Shown: positions 1 to 7,915, counted from the first letter of the stretch. The stretch: DNA of 16,311 nucleotides from Glaesserella sp041817755 (GCF_041817755.1 NZ_JBGYBX010000057.1:1-16311); one strand, 5' to 3'. Translations and numbers: made by a program. Notes: a model not told the origin generated them from the letters alone.

Positions 1-643
1 CATATTCAAAGTTGTAAGTAGATTGTTCCACTTCGTTTTGGTGGTACACATCGCCGTAGGTGGTTTTGCCAAGTGGGCCGTCCGACCAAACAAGATCGTA
101 CACGCTGTCCACGCCTTGAATGTACATCGCTAAACGCTCTAAGCCGTAAGTGATTTCGCCTGTCACTGGTTTACACTCTAAACCGCCCACTTGTTGGAAG
201 TAGGTGAATTGGGTCACTTCCATACCGTTTAGCCACACTTCCCAACCTAAGCCCCACGCCCCTAGCGTTGGGTTTTCCCAGTTGTCTTCCACAAAGCGAA
301 TGTCGTTTTGCGTTGGGTCGAAACCTAACATTTTCAGGCTGTCTAAATAGAGTTCTTGAATGTTATCCGGTGACGGTTTGATCACCACTTGGAATTGATA
401 GTAGTGTTGTAAACGGTTCGGGTTTTCGCCGTAGCGACCGTCAGTCGGGCGGCGTGAAGGCTGAACGTAAGCAAACGCCATCGGCTCAGGACCTAACGCA
501 CGTAAACAGGTCATCGGGTGAGAGGTCCCTGCACCGACTTCCATATCGAATGGTTGGACCACGGTGCAACCTTGGGTTGCCCAATAATCTTGCAGGGCTA
601 AAATCATACCTTGGAAAGTTTTCACGTTAAATTTCGCTGTCAT
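1..643 (-). CDS. glyQ: Glycyl-tRNA synthetase alpha subunit (partial, C-terminus outside window)
   Basis: Alpha subunit of the heterotetrameric (alpha2-beta2) class II glycyl-tRNA synthetase, which carries the core for glycine activation with ATP; the beta subunit (GlyS) is needed for tRNA recognition. The first 214 of about 300 residues are visible on the minus strand. They match the family closely: the MTAKFNVKTFQG start, the motif 2 region PSRRPTDGRYGENPNR (62-77), GAWGLGWEVWLNGMEV (128-143) and the motif 3 segment GLERLAMY (167-174). The ATG at 643-641 is preceded by an AGGAAA ribosome-binding site. The gene runs off the window at position 1, so the usual downstream glyS cannot be seen. 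It is divergent from roxA. Identification is certain; the only oddity is truncation by the window edge. Confidence 0.97.
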   Translation of the reverse strand, partial: MTAKFNVKTFQGMILALQDYWATQGCTVVQPFDMEVGAGTSHPMTCLRALGPEPMAFAYVQPSRRPTDGRYGENPNRLQHYYQFQVVIKPSPDNIQELYLDSLKMLGFDPTQNDIRFVEDNWENPTLGAWGLGWEVWLNGMEVTQFTYFQQVGGLECKPVTGEITYGLERLAMYIQGVDSVYDLVWSDGPLGKTTYGDVYHQNEVEQSTYNFEY

Positions 644-676
644 TGTCTTTTTCCTAAAAATTCATTCAAAAATGCG

Positions 677-689
677 GGCTATTATAGCC
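677..689 (-). promoter_or_regulatory. Candidate glyQ -10 box inside a 13-bp dyad
   Basis: A consensus TATAAT (minus strand, 686-681) lies in the centre of the perfect dyad GGCTATTATAGCC, 38 bases upstream of the glyQ start codon. No good -35 box is seen at 16-18 bp, because an uptake-signal copy (691-699) occupies that spacer. The -10 is convincing; the meaning of the dyad is unknown. Confidence 0.5.
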
Positions 690-690
690 G

Positions 691-699
691 ACAAGCGGT
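691..699 (+). repeat. DNA uptake signal sequence (Apl type)
   Basis: Exact ACAAGCGGT core, followed by C and the AT-rich extended tail (701-719), as in the Actinobacillus-type uptake signal recognised during natural transformation. It sits in the glyQ-roxA divergent promoter region. Confidence 0.9.
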
Positions 700-771
700 C
701 AGATTTTTGGAATTTTTTGCGAAATCTCACAAATTCCCTCTAAAATCCGTGAATTATCTTGATTTGCTCGG

Positions 772-777
772 TAGAAT
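772..777 (+). promoter_or_regulatory. Possible roxA -10 box
   Basis: TAGAAT lies 32 bases upstream of the roxA ATG, with a poor -35 (GTGAAT, 749-754) at 17 bp. It is the best-placed candidate in this stretch but weak. Confidence 0.3.
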
Positions 778-809
778 AGCACCTCAACACCCAAACCTAG
801 GAGTGATTT

Positions 810-2015
810 ATGAATATCCCGTTCTGCTTACCTGAAAACATTACCCCTGAAGAGTTTTTGCAAAATTATTGGCAAAAACGACCGCTTTTAATCCGTAACG
901 GCTTACCGCAAATCGTGGGGTTGTTTGAGCCTGAGGATATTATTGAATTCGCTCAGGAGCCATATGTCACCTCGCGTTTAATCGAGTGTCATCAAACGGA
1001 GGAGGGCGAACAATGGTCGCTTAAATGTAGTCCGTTGGATCCTGAGGATTTTAAAAATTTACCGAAGCAGTGGTCGGTACTGATACAAAATTTAGAACAA
1101 TGGGCAACGGAGCTCGGTTCGTTATGGCAAGCTTTCGGTTATATCCCGCAATGGCAACGCGACGACATTATGGTTTCTTATGCGCCGGAGGGCGGTTCCG
1201 TCGGTAAACATTATGATGAATACGATGTATTTTTAGTGCAGGGTTACGGACATCGCCGTTGGCAGTTAGGCAAATGGTGTGATCCTAATACGGAGTTCAA
1301 ACCGAACCAACCGATTCGTGTTTTTGATGATATGGGCGATATCATTTTTGATGAAGTATTGGCACCGGGCGATGTGCTTTATGTGCCGTCGCGTCTTTCG
1401 CATTATGGTGTCGCACAAGACGATTGTTTAACCTTTTCATTCGGTTTGCGTTATCCGAATGCAACGGATTTGCTCGCCAACCTATGCCAGACGATCGAAT
1501 ATCAACTTGAAGGCATGCCGTCGTCACAATTTACCGTACCGTTCCGTTTATCGCCTTCGGTGCAACCGAATGCATTATTGGATCCGAAAATGGTGGAAAC
1601 GCTCAAACGACAGTTATTGGATTTATTGCAACATTCGACCCAATTGGATGAGTTATTTTTGCACAGTGTTGCAACGGCGGTGAGTTCTCGCCGTTATGAA
1701 CAGCTTTCGCACAATAATGAATTTTATCCTGATGAAGTGCAGGAGATCTTGGAAGCCGGCGGCTGGGTTGAACAAGACGCTAATGTGAAAATTCTCTACA
1801 CTGAAAATCCGTTACGGGTCTATGTCAACGGTGAATGGATTGACGAGCTTTCGGAATCGGAGGCGCGTTTATTGATCCGTATTGCAAACGGTGATTCCAT
1901 TTCTTGGAATAAACTGGCCTCTAAGGTTGAAAATCAAGACGAGCTTGAATTACAGCTCGACAGCCTTTGTGATTGGCTGGATAACGGCTGGTTGGTACTG
2001 GAAGAAGGCGAATAA
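810..2015 (+). CDS. roxA: Ribosomal oxygenase, 50S protein L16 arginine 3-hydroxylase (cupin/JmjC-like)
   Basis: RoxA/YcfD-type 2-oxoglutarate- and Fe(II)-dependent oxygenase. In E. coli this enzyme hydroxylates a conserved arginine of ribosomal protein L16 in the cytoplasm. The 401-residue protein has the JmjC-like cupin core with iron ligands visible as H134 and D136 (KHYDEYD) and H198 (SRLSHYG), plus the conserved GHRRWQLG block (147-154). The N-terminal IPFCLPENITPEEFLQNYWQ segment and the acidic winged-helix-like C-terminus also fit YcfD; the length is near the family norm of about 370-400. The ATG at 810 has a clear AGGAG five bases upstream. It appears monocistronic: a strong terminator follows and glyQ diverges upstream. 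Proline codons are mostly CCG (17 of 25, counted by eye). The assignment is firm at family level; substrate specificity is by homology. Confidence 0.93.
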   Translation: MNIPFCLPENITPEEFLQNYWQKRPLLIRNGLPQIVGLFEPEDIIEFAQEPYVTSRLIECHQTEEGEQWSLKCSPLDPEDFKNLPKQWSVLIQNLEQWATELGSLWQAFGYIPQWQRDDIMVSYAPEGGSVGKHYDEYDVFLVQGYGHRRWQLGKWCDPNTEFKPNQPIRVFDDMGDIIFDEVLAPGDVLYVPSRLSHYGVAQDDCLTFSFGLRYPNATDLLANLCQTIEYQLEGMPSSQFTVPFRLSPSVQPNALLDPKMVETLKRQLLDLLQHSTQLDELFLHSVATAVSSRRYEQLSHNNEFYPDEVQEILEAGGWVEQDANVKILYTENPLRVYVNGEWIDELSESEARLLIRIANGDSISWNKLASKVENQDELELQLDSLCDWLDNGWLVLEEGE

Positions 2016-2051
2016 TCTAAACGTATCGTTTGGCAGTATATCGTTATATTG

Positions 2052-2090
2052 ATACCTGTATCCGAATTGCTCGGATACAGGTATTTTTTT
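2052..2090 (+). terminator. Intrinsic terminator of roxA
   Basis: A perfect 14-bp stem (2052-2065 with 2071-2084), a 5-base loop and a run of T to 2090. It separates roxA from the tps locus. Confidence 0.93.
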
Positions 2091-2513
2091 ATCTAAAAAA
2101 GACAAACAATATAGTATTTGAAAATAAATTGCTAAAAATTAATGTGTTTAGCGTATTGTATATATTGGTTAAGCAATAATTTTACGTTTTTACCGGAGTG
2201 TTTTTTTATTTTCTTACTCCATTTTCAATATCATTATTTATATTCTTTTTGTAAATTAATGTATTTGTGAGGTGATCTTATTATTTTTTAATGATGTGCT
2301 TTATTTTAAATGGGGTTGTTTAACTTTTTGAGGTAGCTAAAATTTTAGCTAATTCATTGTTTTTAATGAATAAATGTCTGATTATCAATTTGTGTAATTT
2401 TATTTTTAAAGTTAAAAGTTAAATAAATCACTCACTTTTCAGTTTTATAAAATTTGTAGAATGAGTACGATCAATAGGCATTTATATTATAAAAATAAAT
2501 TCAGGTGCCGAAT
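2091..2513. other. AT-rich gene-free leader upstream of tpsB
   Basis: About 420 bases with no credible gene, visibly more AT-rich than both flanking genes. It contains several TATAAT-like hexamers (for example 2446-2451 and 2485-2490), but no -35/-10 pair good enough to name as the tpsB promoter. It also holds two adjacent dyads (2334-2371) and a twofold tandem AAAGTTA (2408-2421). The composition suggests regulatory DNA, possibly acquired with the tps locus. Confidence 0.6.
2334..2371. repeat. Two adjacent dyads upstream of tpsB
   Basis: A perfect 18-bp palindrome TAGCTAAAATTTTAGCTA (2334-2351) is followed immediately by ATTCATT/AATGAAT arms (2352-2358, 2365-2371) around a 6-base loop. They could be operators or small hairpins. 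There is no T-run directly after, so a terminator is unlikely. Confidence 0.55.
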
Positions 2514-4262
2514 ATGTATAAAAATATGTTGAGGTTGTTGCCGTTTGTTGTTTTTATTCCAATTGCAAATGCGAATTTGCAAAGGGAATTAATGGGGGTT
2601 GATGCACAGCAACAGCAACGACAATTAAAGCAATCCGAAACACAATTAGAGCGTTTGAAGCCTCAGGCGGACGTGCGTTTGGATATTAGCGATACGGATG
2701 ACGTAGCGGGCTTTCCGTTAAAGGAGTCGAATTGTTTTTCGGTTAATCGTATTAATTTTGTCGATTATCAAGAAGGTAGCCCCTCTTCAGCCAGCCAATT
2801 TGATTGGGCTTATCAAAAGGTGATCCGAGATTTGAATCTTGAACTACCGCACTGTTTTGGAGGAAATGGTATCAGTGCGTTAGCCAAGCGCATTCAACAT
2901 GAGATCATTAAACAAGGCTACATCACGACGCAAGTCGTGATTCCGGAACAGGATTTAACGAATGGTCTGCTGACTTTGATGGCGGTTCCCGGGCGTTTAC
3001 GCCATACGTTGATTGAAGATAACAGTAATGTCCCGCGTTTTACCCGTTTTCAGGTATGGAACGGAATGACATTACAAAAAGGAGATATCTTACAGTTGCG
3101 CGATTTGGAGCAATCTTTGGAGAACTTCAAACGTGTGCCGACGGTTGAGGCGAACATCGAAATCATTCCGAGTGAAGGTGATGATGTCAAAATCGGTGAA
3201 AGCGACGTCAAAGTCAGCTACCAACAACATTTTCCGTTTCGTTTCGTGTTAGGTTTGGATGATGCCGGCTCAAAGTCAACGGGAAAATGGCAAGGTTCGG
3301 CGACACTTTTGGTTGATAACCTATTGTCTATAAACGATTTATTCTACGCTTATTTCTTGCATAGCATTAAACGTCACAGTGATGATCCGGGGAAACGGGG
3401 TAATCGTAATTTGATTTTGTATTATTCCGTTCCCTTTAGGGAATGGAATCTGACGTTTTCCCAAAATGACAATCGCTATAAACAGGAAATTTTTAACCTG
3501 GATAACAGCTATCTTTATTCGGGGAAAAGCAACACAAGCAGACTGACGCTTTCGCGCGTGATTTATCGTGATGCACAACGTAAAACATCGGCATCTTTCG
3601 GGATATGGAATCGAAGATCTTATAACTATATCGATAATACCGAAATTGAAGTACAGCGACGCAACATGTCAGGGTGGGAAGTCGGGCTTTCTCATCGCGA
3701 ATACTGGGGGGACGGTACGATTGATGCAGAGGCGACTTTCAAGCGCGGTACGGGAGCGAACAGTTCATTGAGGGCACCGGAAGAGCACTATGGCGAAGGA
3801 ACTTCCCGCCCGAAGATTTTAAGCGTGTCCTTGTCTTATACGAAACCGTTCAAATGGGTTGAACAGGATTTCCGCCTGAACAGCAGTTGGAATCAGCAAT
3901 GGAGTTTTACGCCATTGATTGCCCAAGATCAGTTCGGCATTGGCGGGCGTTATACCGTACGCGGGTTTAACGGTGAAGTCAGTCTGTTGGGGAACCGTGG
4001 GTGGTTGTGGCGTAATGATGTGAATTGGTTTATCAATCACAGCGATCATGCCTTTTATGTCGCGATGGATGCCGGTGATGTGCGGGGAACGGATAATCGA
4101 AAATCTCAAGTCGGTCACCATCTGATTGGTGGAGTTGCCGGGTTCAAAGGGCATTGGAAAGGACTTAGTTATGATTATTTTATCGGTGCGCCGATTCGTA
4201 AACCTCAAAGTTTCCCGACGTCAAAAGTGGTGACGGGATTTAACCTGAACTATGCATTTTAA
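2514..4262 (+). CDS. TpsB two-partner secretion transporter (ShlB/FhaC/HecB family)
   Basis: Outer-membrane transporter of a two-partner (type Vb) secretion system, expected to export the TpsA encoded downstream. From the ATG at 2514 the protein has 582 residues. It begins with a signal peptide (MYKNMLRLLPFVVFIPIANA, cut near residue 20) and continues with a Gln-rich helix (about 31-48) that fits the pore-plug helix H1. A POTRA pair follows (about 72-230), including the paired cysteines C74 and C114 and the GYITTQVVIPEQDL motif, then a 16-strand-type barrel. The VRGF motif (482-485) characteristic of TpsB proteins is present, and the C-terminal residue is Phe, as usual for BAM substrates. An in-frame GTG at 2505 is less likely to be the start because it lies inside the AGGTG ribosome-binding site of the ATG. 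The exact substrate is unknown; family assignment is firm. Confidence 0.92.
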   Translation: MYKNMLRLLPFVVFIPIANANLQRELMGVDAQQQQRQLKQSETQLERLKPQADVRLDISDTDDVAGFPLKESNCFSVNRINFVDYQEGSPSSASQFDWAYQKVIRDLNLELPHCFGGNGISALAKRIQHEIIKQGYITTQVVIPEQDLTNGLLTLMAVPGRLRHTLIEDNSNVPRFTRFQVWNGMTLQKGDILQLRDLEQSLENFKRVPTVEANIEIIPSEGDDVKIGESDVKVSYQQHFPFRFVLGLDDAGSKSTGKWQGSATLLVDNLLSINDLFYAYFLHSIKRHSDDPGKRGNRNLILYYSVPFREWNLTFSQNDNRYKQEIFNLDNSYLYSGKSNTSRLTLSRVIYRDAQRKTSASFGIWNRRSYNYIDNTEIEVQRRNMSGWEVGLSHREYWGDGTIDAEATFKRGTGANSSLRAPEEHYGEGTSRPKILSVSLSYTKPFKWVEQDFRLNSSWNQQWSFTPLIAQDQFGIGGRYTVRGFNGEVSLLGNRGWLWRNDVNWFINHSDHAFYVAMDAGDVRGTDNRKSQVGHHLIGGVAGFKGHWKGLSYDYFIGAPIRKPQSFPTSKVVTGFNLNYAF

Positions 4263-4634
4263 GAAATAAACAAACTTCATTATCACCATCTTATATTTAC
4301 GTCATGATAAAGCATGGTGAATGGCGGTAAGAACCGAAAAAATTTGTTAATTTTTTCAACGGAACCGACCGCTTGTAATTCGCACAGGCGAGGAGGCTTG
4401 GGCACTCGGGATGATCTTCATGGAGAAGGTTCGGAAATAACGGGTAGTTATTATTTTCGATAAATTGGTTTGTTTGCAAAAGCAGGACATCCAGCCGGAT
4501 TCCGGTGAGACATCCCTCTGATGGAAAAGCAAAAATTCCTTTAACGGAATGAATAAAATAAAAGTGTGGTAGTGAAGCGGACATATTCCATTGAACTACC
4601 TTTGTATGACGAAATTAATATAGAGGCTCGACCT
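4263..4634. other. 372-base gap between tpsB and tpsA
   Basis: No convincing gene. It holds one exact uptake signal (4368-4376) and a weak inverted repeat, TCACCAT (4283-4289) with ATGGTGA (4314-4320), without a T-run. I see no strong terminator and no clear promoter. A minus-strand open frame (4297-4584) has no visible ribosome-binding site or recognisable domain. The gap is long for a pair of partners usually transcribed together, so tpsA may have its own promoter. Confidence 0.55.
4368..4376 (-). repeat. DNA uptake signal sequence (Apl type)
   Basis: Exact ACAAGCGGT on the minus strand with an extended AT-rich tail (toward 4340). It is located between tpsB and tpsA. Confidence 0.88.
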
Positions 4635-7079
4635 ATGAATAAAAAATGTTTCCGTGTGATTTTCAGTAAAACTCAGCAGTGTTTAGTGGCTGTCTCTGAG
4701 ATTTCTAAATCGGATTGCAAATCTTCTTCGAATACGCCCGAAGGTGCCGGTACATGCACATCGGTAATGAATACGCTCAAACCGGTTGCGTTCGGTTTGT
4801 TCTGTGCATTAGGTTTTGTATCATTGTCTTCCGTTGCATCCGCCAATGCATTGACTATTCAAGCGGACAGAACGGCTCCTAAACACCAACAGGCTACTGT
4901 TTCGACGGTAGGTCAAAGTGTTCAGTTGGTGAATATTCAAGCGCCGAACAGCCGTGGTTTGTCACACAATAAATACCACCAATTTAACGTTGATACCCAA
5001 GGGGCAATCTTAAATAACAGCCGCCACGGGGCGAATACGCAATTAGCCGGCAACGTTGCCGCTAACCCGCACTTGGCTAGAGGTGAAGCCAGAGTGATCT
5101 TAAACGAAGTGACCTCTAACAACCCGAGTACGTTGAAGGGTTACGTTGAAGTGGCGGGTAAAAAAGCCGAGGTCATTATTGCTAACCCGAACGGACTGCA
5201 CTGTGATGGTTGTGGGGTAATCAATGCCAGTCGTGCAACATTCACCACAGGTAAACCAAAAATGATAAACGGTCATTTGGATTCGTTCGTTGTTGAGAAA
5301 GGAAAAATCACCGTATCCGGTAAAGGAATGGACAACCGCCAAACCGATTACACGGAGATCATCGCCCGCAGTAATGAAATTAATGCGGAAATCTGGTCTA
5401 AAAAAGAAATTTTAGTCATGGGCGGTAAAGTTGGCGGCTCGTCATCAAGCCAACAAGATGTTCAAATCGTTCACAGTAAAAACAAAAAAACAACGCAAAC
5501 TCATGAAGCCAAACCACAATTTGCGGTGGATGTCGGACAATTGGGCGGTATGTATGCGGAGAAAATTCATTTAATCGGCACCGAAGCCGGTTTGGGGGTA
5601 CGTAATGCCGGTCAGTTAGGCGCAAGTTCGAATAACGTTCAGATCAATGCGAAGGGTAAAATCATCAATAAAGGTGAGATTGTCGCTCAGCAAGACGTCC
5701 GCCTTCAAGGGCAATTGGATAATACGTTAGGTAAAATCGAATCCAAAGCGTCAACCGTATATATCAACAGTAAAGAACAAGTGAATAACACCAAAGGGCT
5801 GATCCGTGCGGATAAAGGCGTGGTGGTGAATGCTAACGGCGTCATGAACCGACAAGGCTTGATCAAAGGCGAAACGGTGAAGGTCAACAGTTACGGCGCT
5901 GTCGTCAATAATACCCAAGGTGCGATCGAAGCAAACAAAGGTATTTATATTGACGGTCGTTTGAACAATTTTGAAGGTAAAGTGGCGTCGGAAACAGCCT
6001 CCGCCGTGATTGACAGCGATACCCAAGTCAATAATACGAAAGGGGTAATTAAAGGCAGTACCGTGACCGTGAGCGCAAAAGGTATCACGAATAATCAAGG
6101 GTTGATCAAAGGCGATGTGGTAGCGTTAGACAGTAAAGGCAGTACAACCAATAATATCCAAGGTACGATTGATAGCCAAGTGACGTTGGTAAAAACAAAA
6201 GGTTTATTGAATAACCAAGGCTTAATTACCGGCAAAGCTGTTGTTATCGAGAGTAAAGGGGCGGTTGTCGATAATCACCGTGGCACCATTTCAGGCAACG
6301 AAGGCGTTTATATCAACGGTCGTTTAAATAACCTGGAAGGTAAAATCGTGTCTCAACAATCCGGTGTGATTATTCAAAGTGATGCTCAATTAGACAATAC
6401 CAAAGGCGTGATTAGTGCCGCAAAAACAGCGCTTGTGGTTGCTCAAGGTTTAACGAACACCCAAGGCTTGATCAACGCGGACAGCGTAGAGGTCAACGGT
6501 AAACTGCACGGTGCCTTGACGACGAAAACCGTGGTGGTGGACACTAAAGCACTCGGCGTCGTTGTTGCCAAACATGTCACGGTAAACGATGTCAAGCAAT
6601 ATGAAATCGATAACACGCAAGGTGCTATCGTGGCTACGAAGAATATTTACCTTAACGGCAAGCTAAGCAATTTTGAAGGTAAAATCGCCTCTGAATTCGG
6701 GAATGTAAATGTGTATAGCCGTAATGAAACGGATAACACGAAAGGTACCGTCCGCGCGGCCGGAAACGTCACCATCCAGTCACAAGGCTTAACCAATTAT
6801 CAAGGGTTGGTTGACGGTAAAAACGTCGTGGTAAACAGTAACGGTTATTCGGTGGACAATATGCTGGGTACTGTACGTGCGGTACAAAACGTGTGTATGA
6901 TTGCTCAAGATGTGGCTAACTATCAAGGCTTAATCAGTGGTAAAAACGTAGCGGTAAACGCCAAAAACGGCGGTATTGATAACACTCTCGGTACTATCGA
7001 AGTCGAAAAAACGGTCAGTTTGGTCGGCAATCTAAACAATGCGGATGGTCGAGTGATGTATAAATCGACGACCAAATAA
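4635..7079 (+). CDS. TpsA-type filamentous haemagglutinin-like exoprotein, short form
   Basis: Secreted partner of the TpsB encoded upstream; most likely a surface adhesin or haemagglutinin. From ATG 4635 (AGAGG ribosome-binding site at 4622-4626) it has 814 residues. It starts with an extended signal peptide region (MNKKCFRVIFSKTQQCLVAV, 1-20) and a hydrophobic core ending in SVASA (about 46-70). The TPS haemagglutination domain follows (about 71-320) with the NPNG motif (184-187) and CDGC (190-193). From about 345 to the end it consists of beta-helix rungs with recurring NNTKG, NxQGLI and NNFEGK cores. No C-terminal toxin, VENN motif or pretoxin domain is present, and no immunity gene follows. 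It is far shorter than typical FHA/CdiA proteins and stops inside a repeat, so it may be a truncated form. An upstream in-frame GTG (4566) was rejected because ESPR proteins begin MN(K/R). Confidence 0.9.
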   Translation: MNKKCFRVIFSKTQQCLVAVSEISKSDCKSSSNTPEGAGTCTSVMNTLKPVAFGLFCALGFVSLSSVASANALTIQADRTAPKHQQATVSTVGQSVQLVNIQAPNSRGLSHNKYHQFNVDTQGAILNNSRHGANTQLAGNVAANPHLARGEARVILNEVTSNNPSTLKGYVEVAGKKAEVIIANPNGLHCDGCGVINASRATFTTGKPKMINGHLDSFVVEKGKITVSGKGMDNRQTDYTEIIARSNEINAEIWSKKEILVMGGKVGGSSSSQQDVQIVHSKNKKTTQTHEAKPQFAVDVGQLGGMYAEKIHLIGTEAGLGVRNAGQLGASSNNVQINAKGKIINKGEIVAQQDVRLQGQLDNTLGKIESKASTVYINSKEQVNNTKGLIRADKGVVVNANGVMNRQGLIKGETVKVNSYGAVVNNTQGAIEANKGIYIDGRLNNFEGKVASETASAVIDSDTQVNNTKGVIKGSTVTVSAKGITNNQGLIKGDVVALDSKGSTTNNIQGTIDSQVTLVKTKGLLNNQGLITGKAVVIESKGAVVDNHRGTISGNEGVYINGRLNNLEGKIVSQQSGVIIQSDAQLDNTKGVISAAKTALVVAQGLTNTQGLINADSVEVNGKLHGALTTKTVVVDTKALGVVVAKHVTVNDVKQYEIDNTQGAIVATKNIYLNGKLSNFEGKIASEFGNVNVYSRNETDNTKGTVRAAGNVTIQSQGLTNYQGLVDGKNVVVNSNGYSVDNMLGTVRAVQNVCMIAQDVANYQGLISGKNVAVNAKNGGIDNTLGTIEVEKTVSLVGNLNNADGRVMYKSTTK
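5700..7076 (+). repeat. Diverged super-repeats of the TpsA beta-helix
   Basis: Residues 356-814 contain five versions of a GxLxNxxGK rung (around 358, 440, 561, 674 and 797). The first four are each followed by an NNTKG- or DNTKG-type rung and then by alternating GLxNxQGLI and DNxxGTI rungs. Later units recur roughly every 113-124 residues. The fifth is cut off by the stop codon. The DNA of the copies is well diverged, so these are old duplications and not a recent tandem array. Confidence 0.8.
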
Positions 7080-7104
7080 AAGCCATTCGTGGTATAAATT
7101 CATG

Positions 7105-7138
7105 AAAAGCGCAACGGTGTCAACGCCGTTGCGCTTTT
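7105..7138 (+). terminator. Terminator after tpsA, likely bidirectional
   Basis: Stem AGCGCAACGG/CCGTTGCGCT (7108-7117, 7126-7135), extendable inward by a G-T and a G-C pair. It is flanked by an A-run on the left and a T-run on the right (7135-7140). It starts 26 bases after the tpsA stop and could also end minus-strand transcripts from the nadR operon. Confidence 0.92.
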
Positions 7139-7148
7139 TTATGAGATT

Positions 7149-7210
7149 ACAAGCGGTTTATTTGGTTAATAATTTTGTAAAATTCCGGACAAAACCAACC
7201 GCTTGTTTTT
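7149..7210 (+). terminator. Inverted pair of uptake signals forming a stem
   Basis: ACAAGCGGT at 7149-7157 (plus) and its complement at 7198-7206 are exact uptake-signal cores in inverted orientation, giving a 10-bp stem with a 38-base loop followed by T's (7206-7210). Paired uptake signals acting as terminators are well known in Pasteurellaceae. The long loop makes this a weak terminator compared with the one just upstream. Confidence 0.6.
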
Positions 7211-7225
7211 AGCAGTTAATCAGCA

Positions 7226-7915
7226 TCATTTTTCCCGATCATCGACACCGATCAACAAATAATTGCCGTCAATATCGGCGAGGCTTCTAAAGCCGATATT
7301 ATAAATATCGCATGCTTTATTGCGATTAATCGGGCGATAGTCGAAGTTATCATGATGATGTCCGTGAAATATCTTCTTCGCCCCCAGTTTACGGGCTAAT
7401 TGGTTAATGACGGCAAAGCCCTGCGGATGCGGACGGGGAGCTTCGTGAGTAATCAAAATATCAGCTTTTTGTCCTTCCAACGCCTCTACATCCGACGGAA
7501 AAATCGAGGTTCGATGGCGTAGCGGTACGCCACCGCGCCAAATACGTTCTTGTGGTGCATATTGACAATAGTGAATCGGGTCAAAGAACATCGGACGGTG
7601 CGGCGGCATCCAAATATGCCCGCGAAACACGCCGCCAAGCCCGGCAATCTTCACGCCTTGAATATTGACGACTCTGCTGTGAAGATTACGCGCTTTCCAC
7701 TCCGTTCCCCAAATGGCATCAAAAGCCGCGACGGTTTTACTGTCATGGTTACCGTGAATAAACCAGATATCGCAATATTGTGCAAGGCGGTCAAGCTCCA
7801 CCGCCGTCGTCAACTGTAAATCCCCTAAAATGATTAATGCGACATTTTCATGCGCTTTGACAAAGGGATAAAGATGGGCGTAGCTTCCGTGAGGATCGCC
7901 CGCAAAAAGTATCAT
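7226..7915 (-). CDS. Calcineurin-like metallophosphoesterase coupled to nadR
   Basis: A 229-residue dimetal phosphoesterase. The family signatures appear in order: GDPHG (D7, H9), GDLQ (D32), GNHD (55-58), the THEAP histidine (H157) and GHHH (H186, H188). This is a complete set of likely metal ligands, so the enzyme should be active. There is no signal peptide, so it is probably cytoplasmic. Its ATG overlaps the nadR stop codon as ATGA (7915-7912), so the two are probably made from one transcript with translational coupling. That context suggests a substrate in NAD(P) or nucleotide metabolism, but nothing in the sequence proves it; a protein phosphatase-like or diadenosine-polyphosphatase role is also possible. 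The long segment between GNHD and THEAP with FRGHIWMPPHRP is not something I can assign to a named subfamily. Confidence 0.85.
   Translation of the reverse strand: MILFAGDPHGSYAHLYPFVKAHENVALIILGDLQLTTAVELDRLAQYCDIWFIHGNHDSKTVAAFDAIWGTEWKARNLHSRVVNIQGVKIAGLGGVFRGHIWMPPHRPMFFDPIHYCQYAPQERIWRGGVPLRHRTSIFPSDVEALEGQKADILITHEAPRPHPQGFAVINQLARKLGAKKIFHGHHHDNFDYRPINRNKACDIYNIGFRSLADIDGNYLLIGVDDREK

Noticed and set aside
611..835. Plus-strand open frame across the glyQ start and promoter
   Set aside because: Overlaps glyQ and the start of roxA in other frames, with no homology visible.
2408..2421. Phase-variable 7-mer repeat like that of Haemophilus hmw genes
   Set aside because: Only two AAAGTTA copies in AT-rich DNA; too few to call a slippage tract.
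2505..2513. GTG start of tpsB
   Set aside because: The GTG is part of the AGGTG ribosome-binding site of ATG 2514, which also gives a better signal peptide.
4297..4584. Minus-strand open frame of 95 codons in the tpsB-tpsA gap
   Set aside because: No ribosome-binding site or recognisable domain, crosses an uptake signal, and composition looks non-coding.
5700..7076. CRISPR or recent tandem repeat array
   Set aside because: The periodicity is at protein level with diverged DNA inside one open reading frame; no constant repeat and spacer pattern.
4566..7079. GTG start of tpsA at 4566
   Set aside because: The extended signal peptide begins at ATG 4635 with a good ribosome-binding site; the 23 extra residues would precede the signal sequence.
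4635..7225. Contact-dependent inhibition (cdiBA-I) locus
   Set aside because: No VENN or pretoxin region, no toxin domain and no small immunity gene before the terminator.
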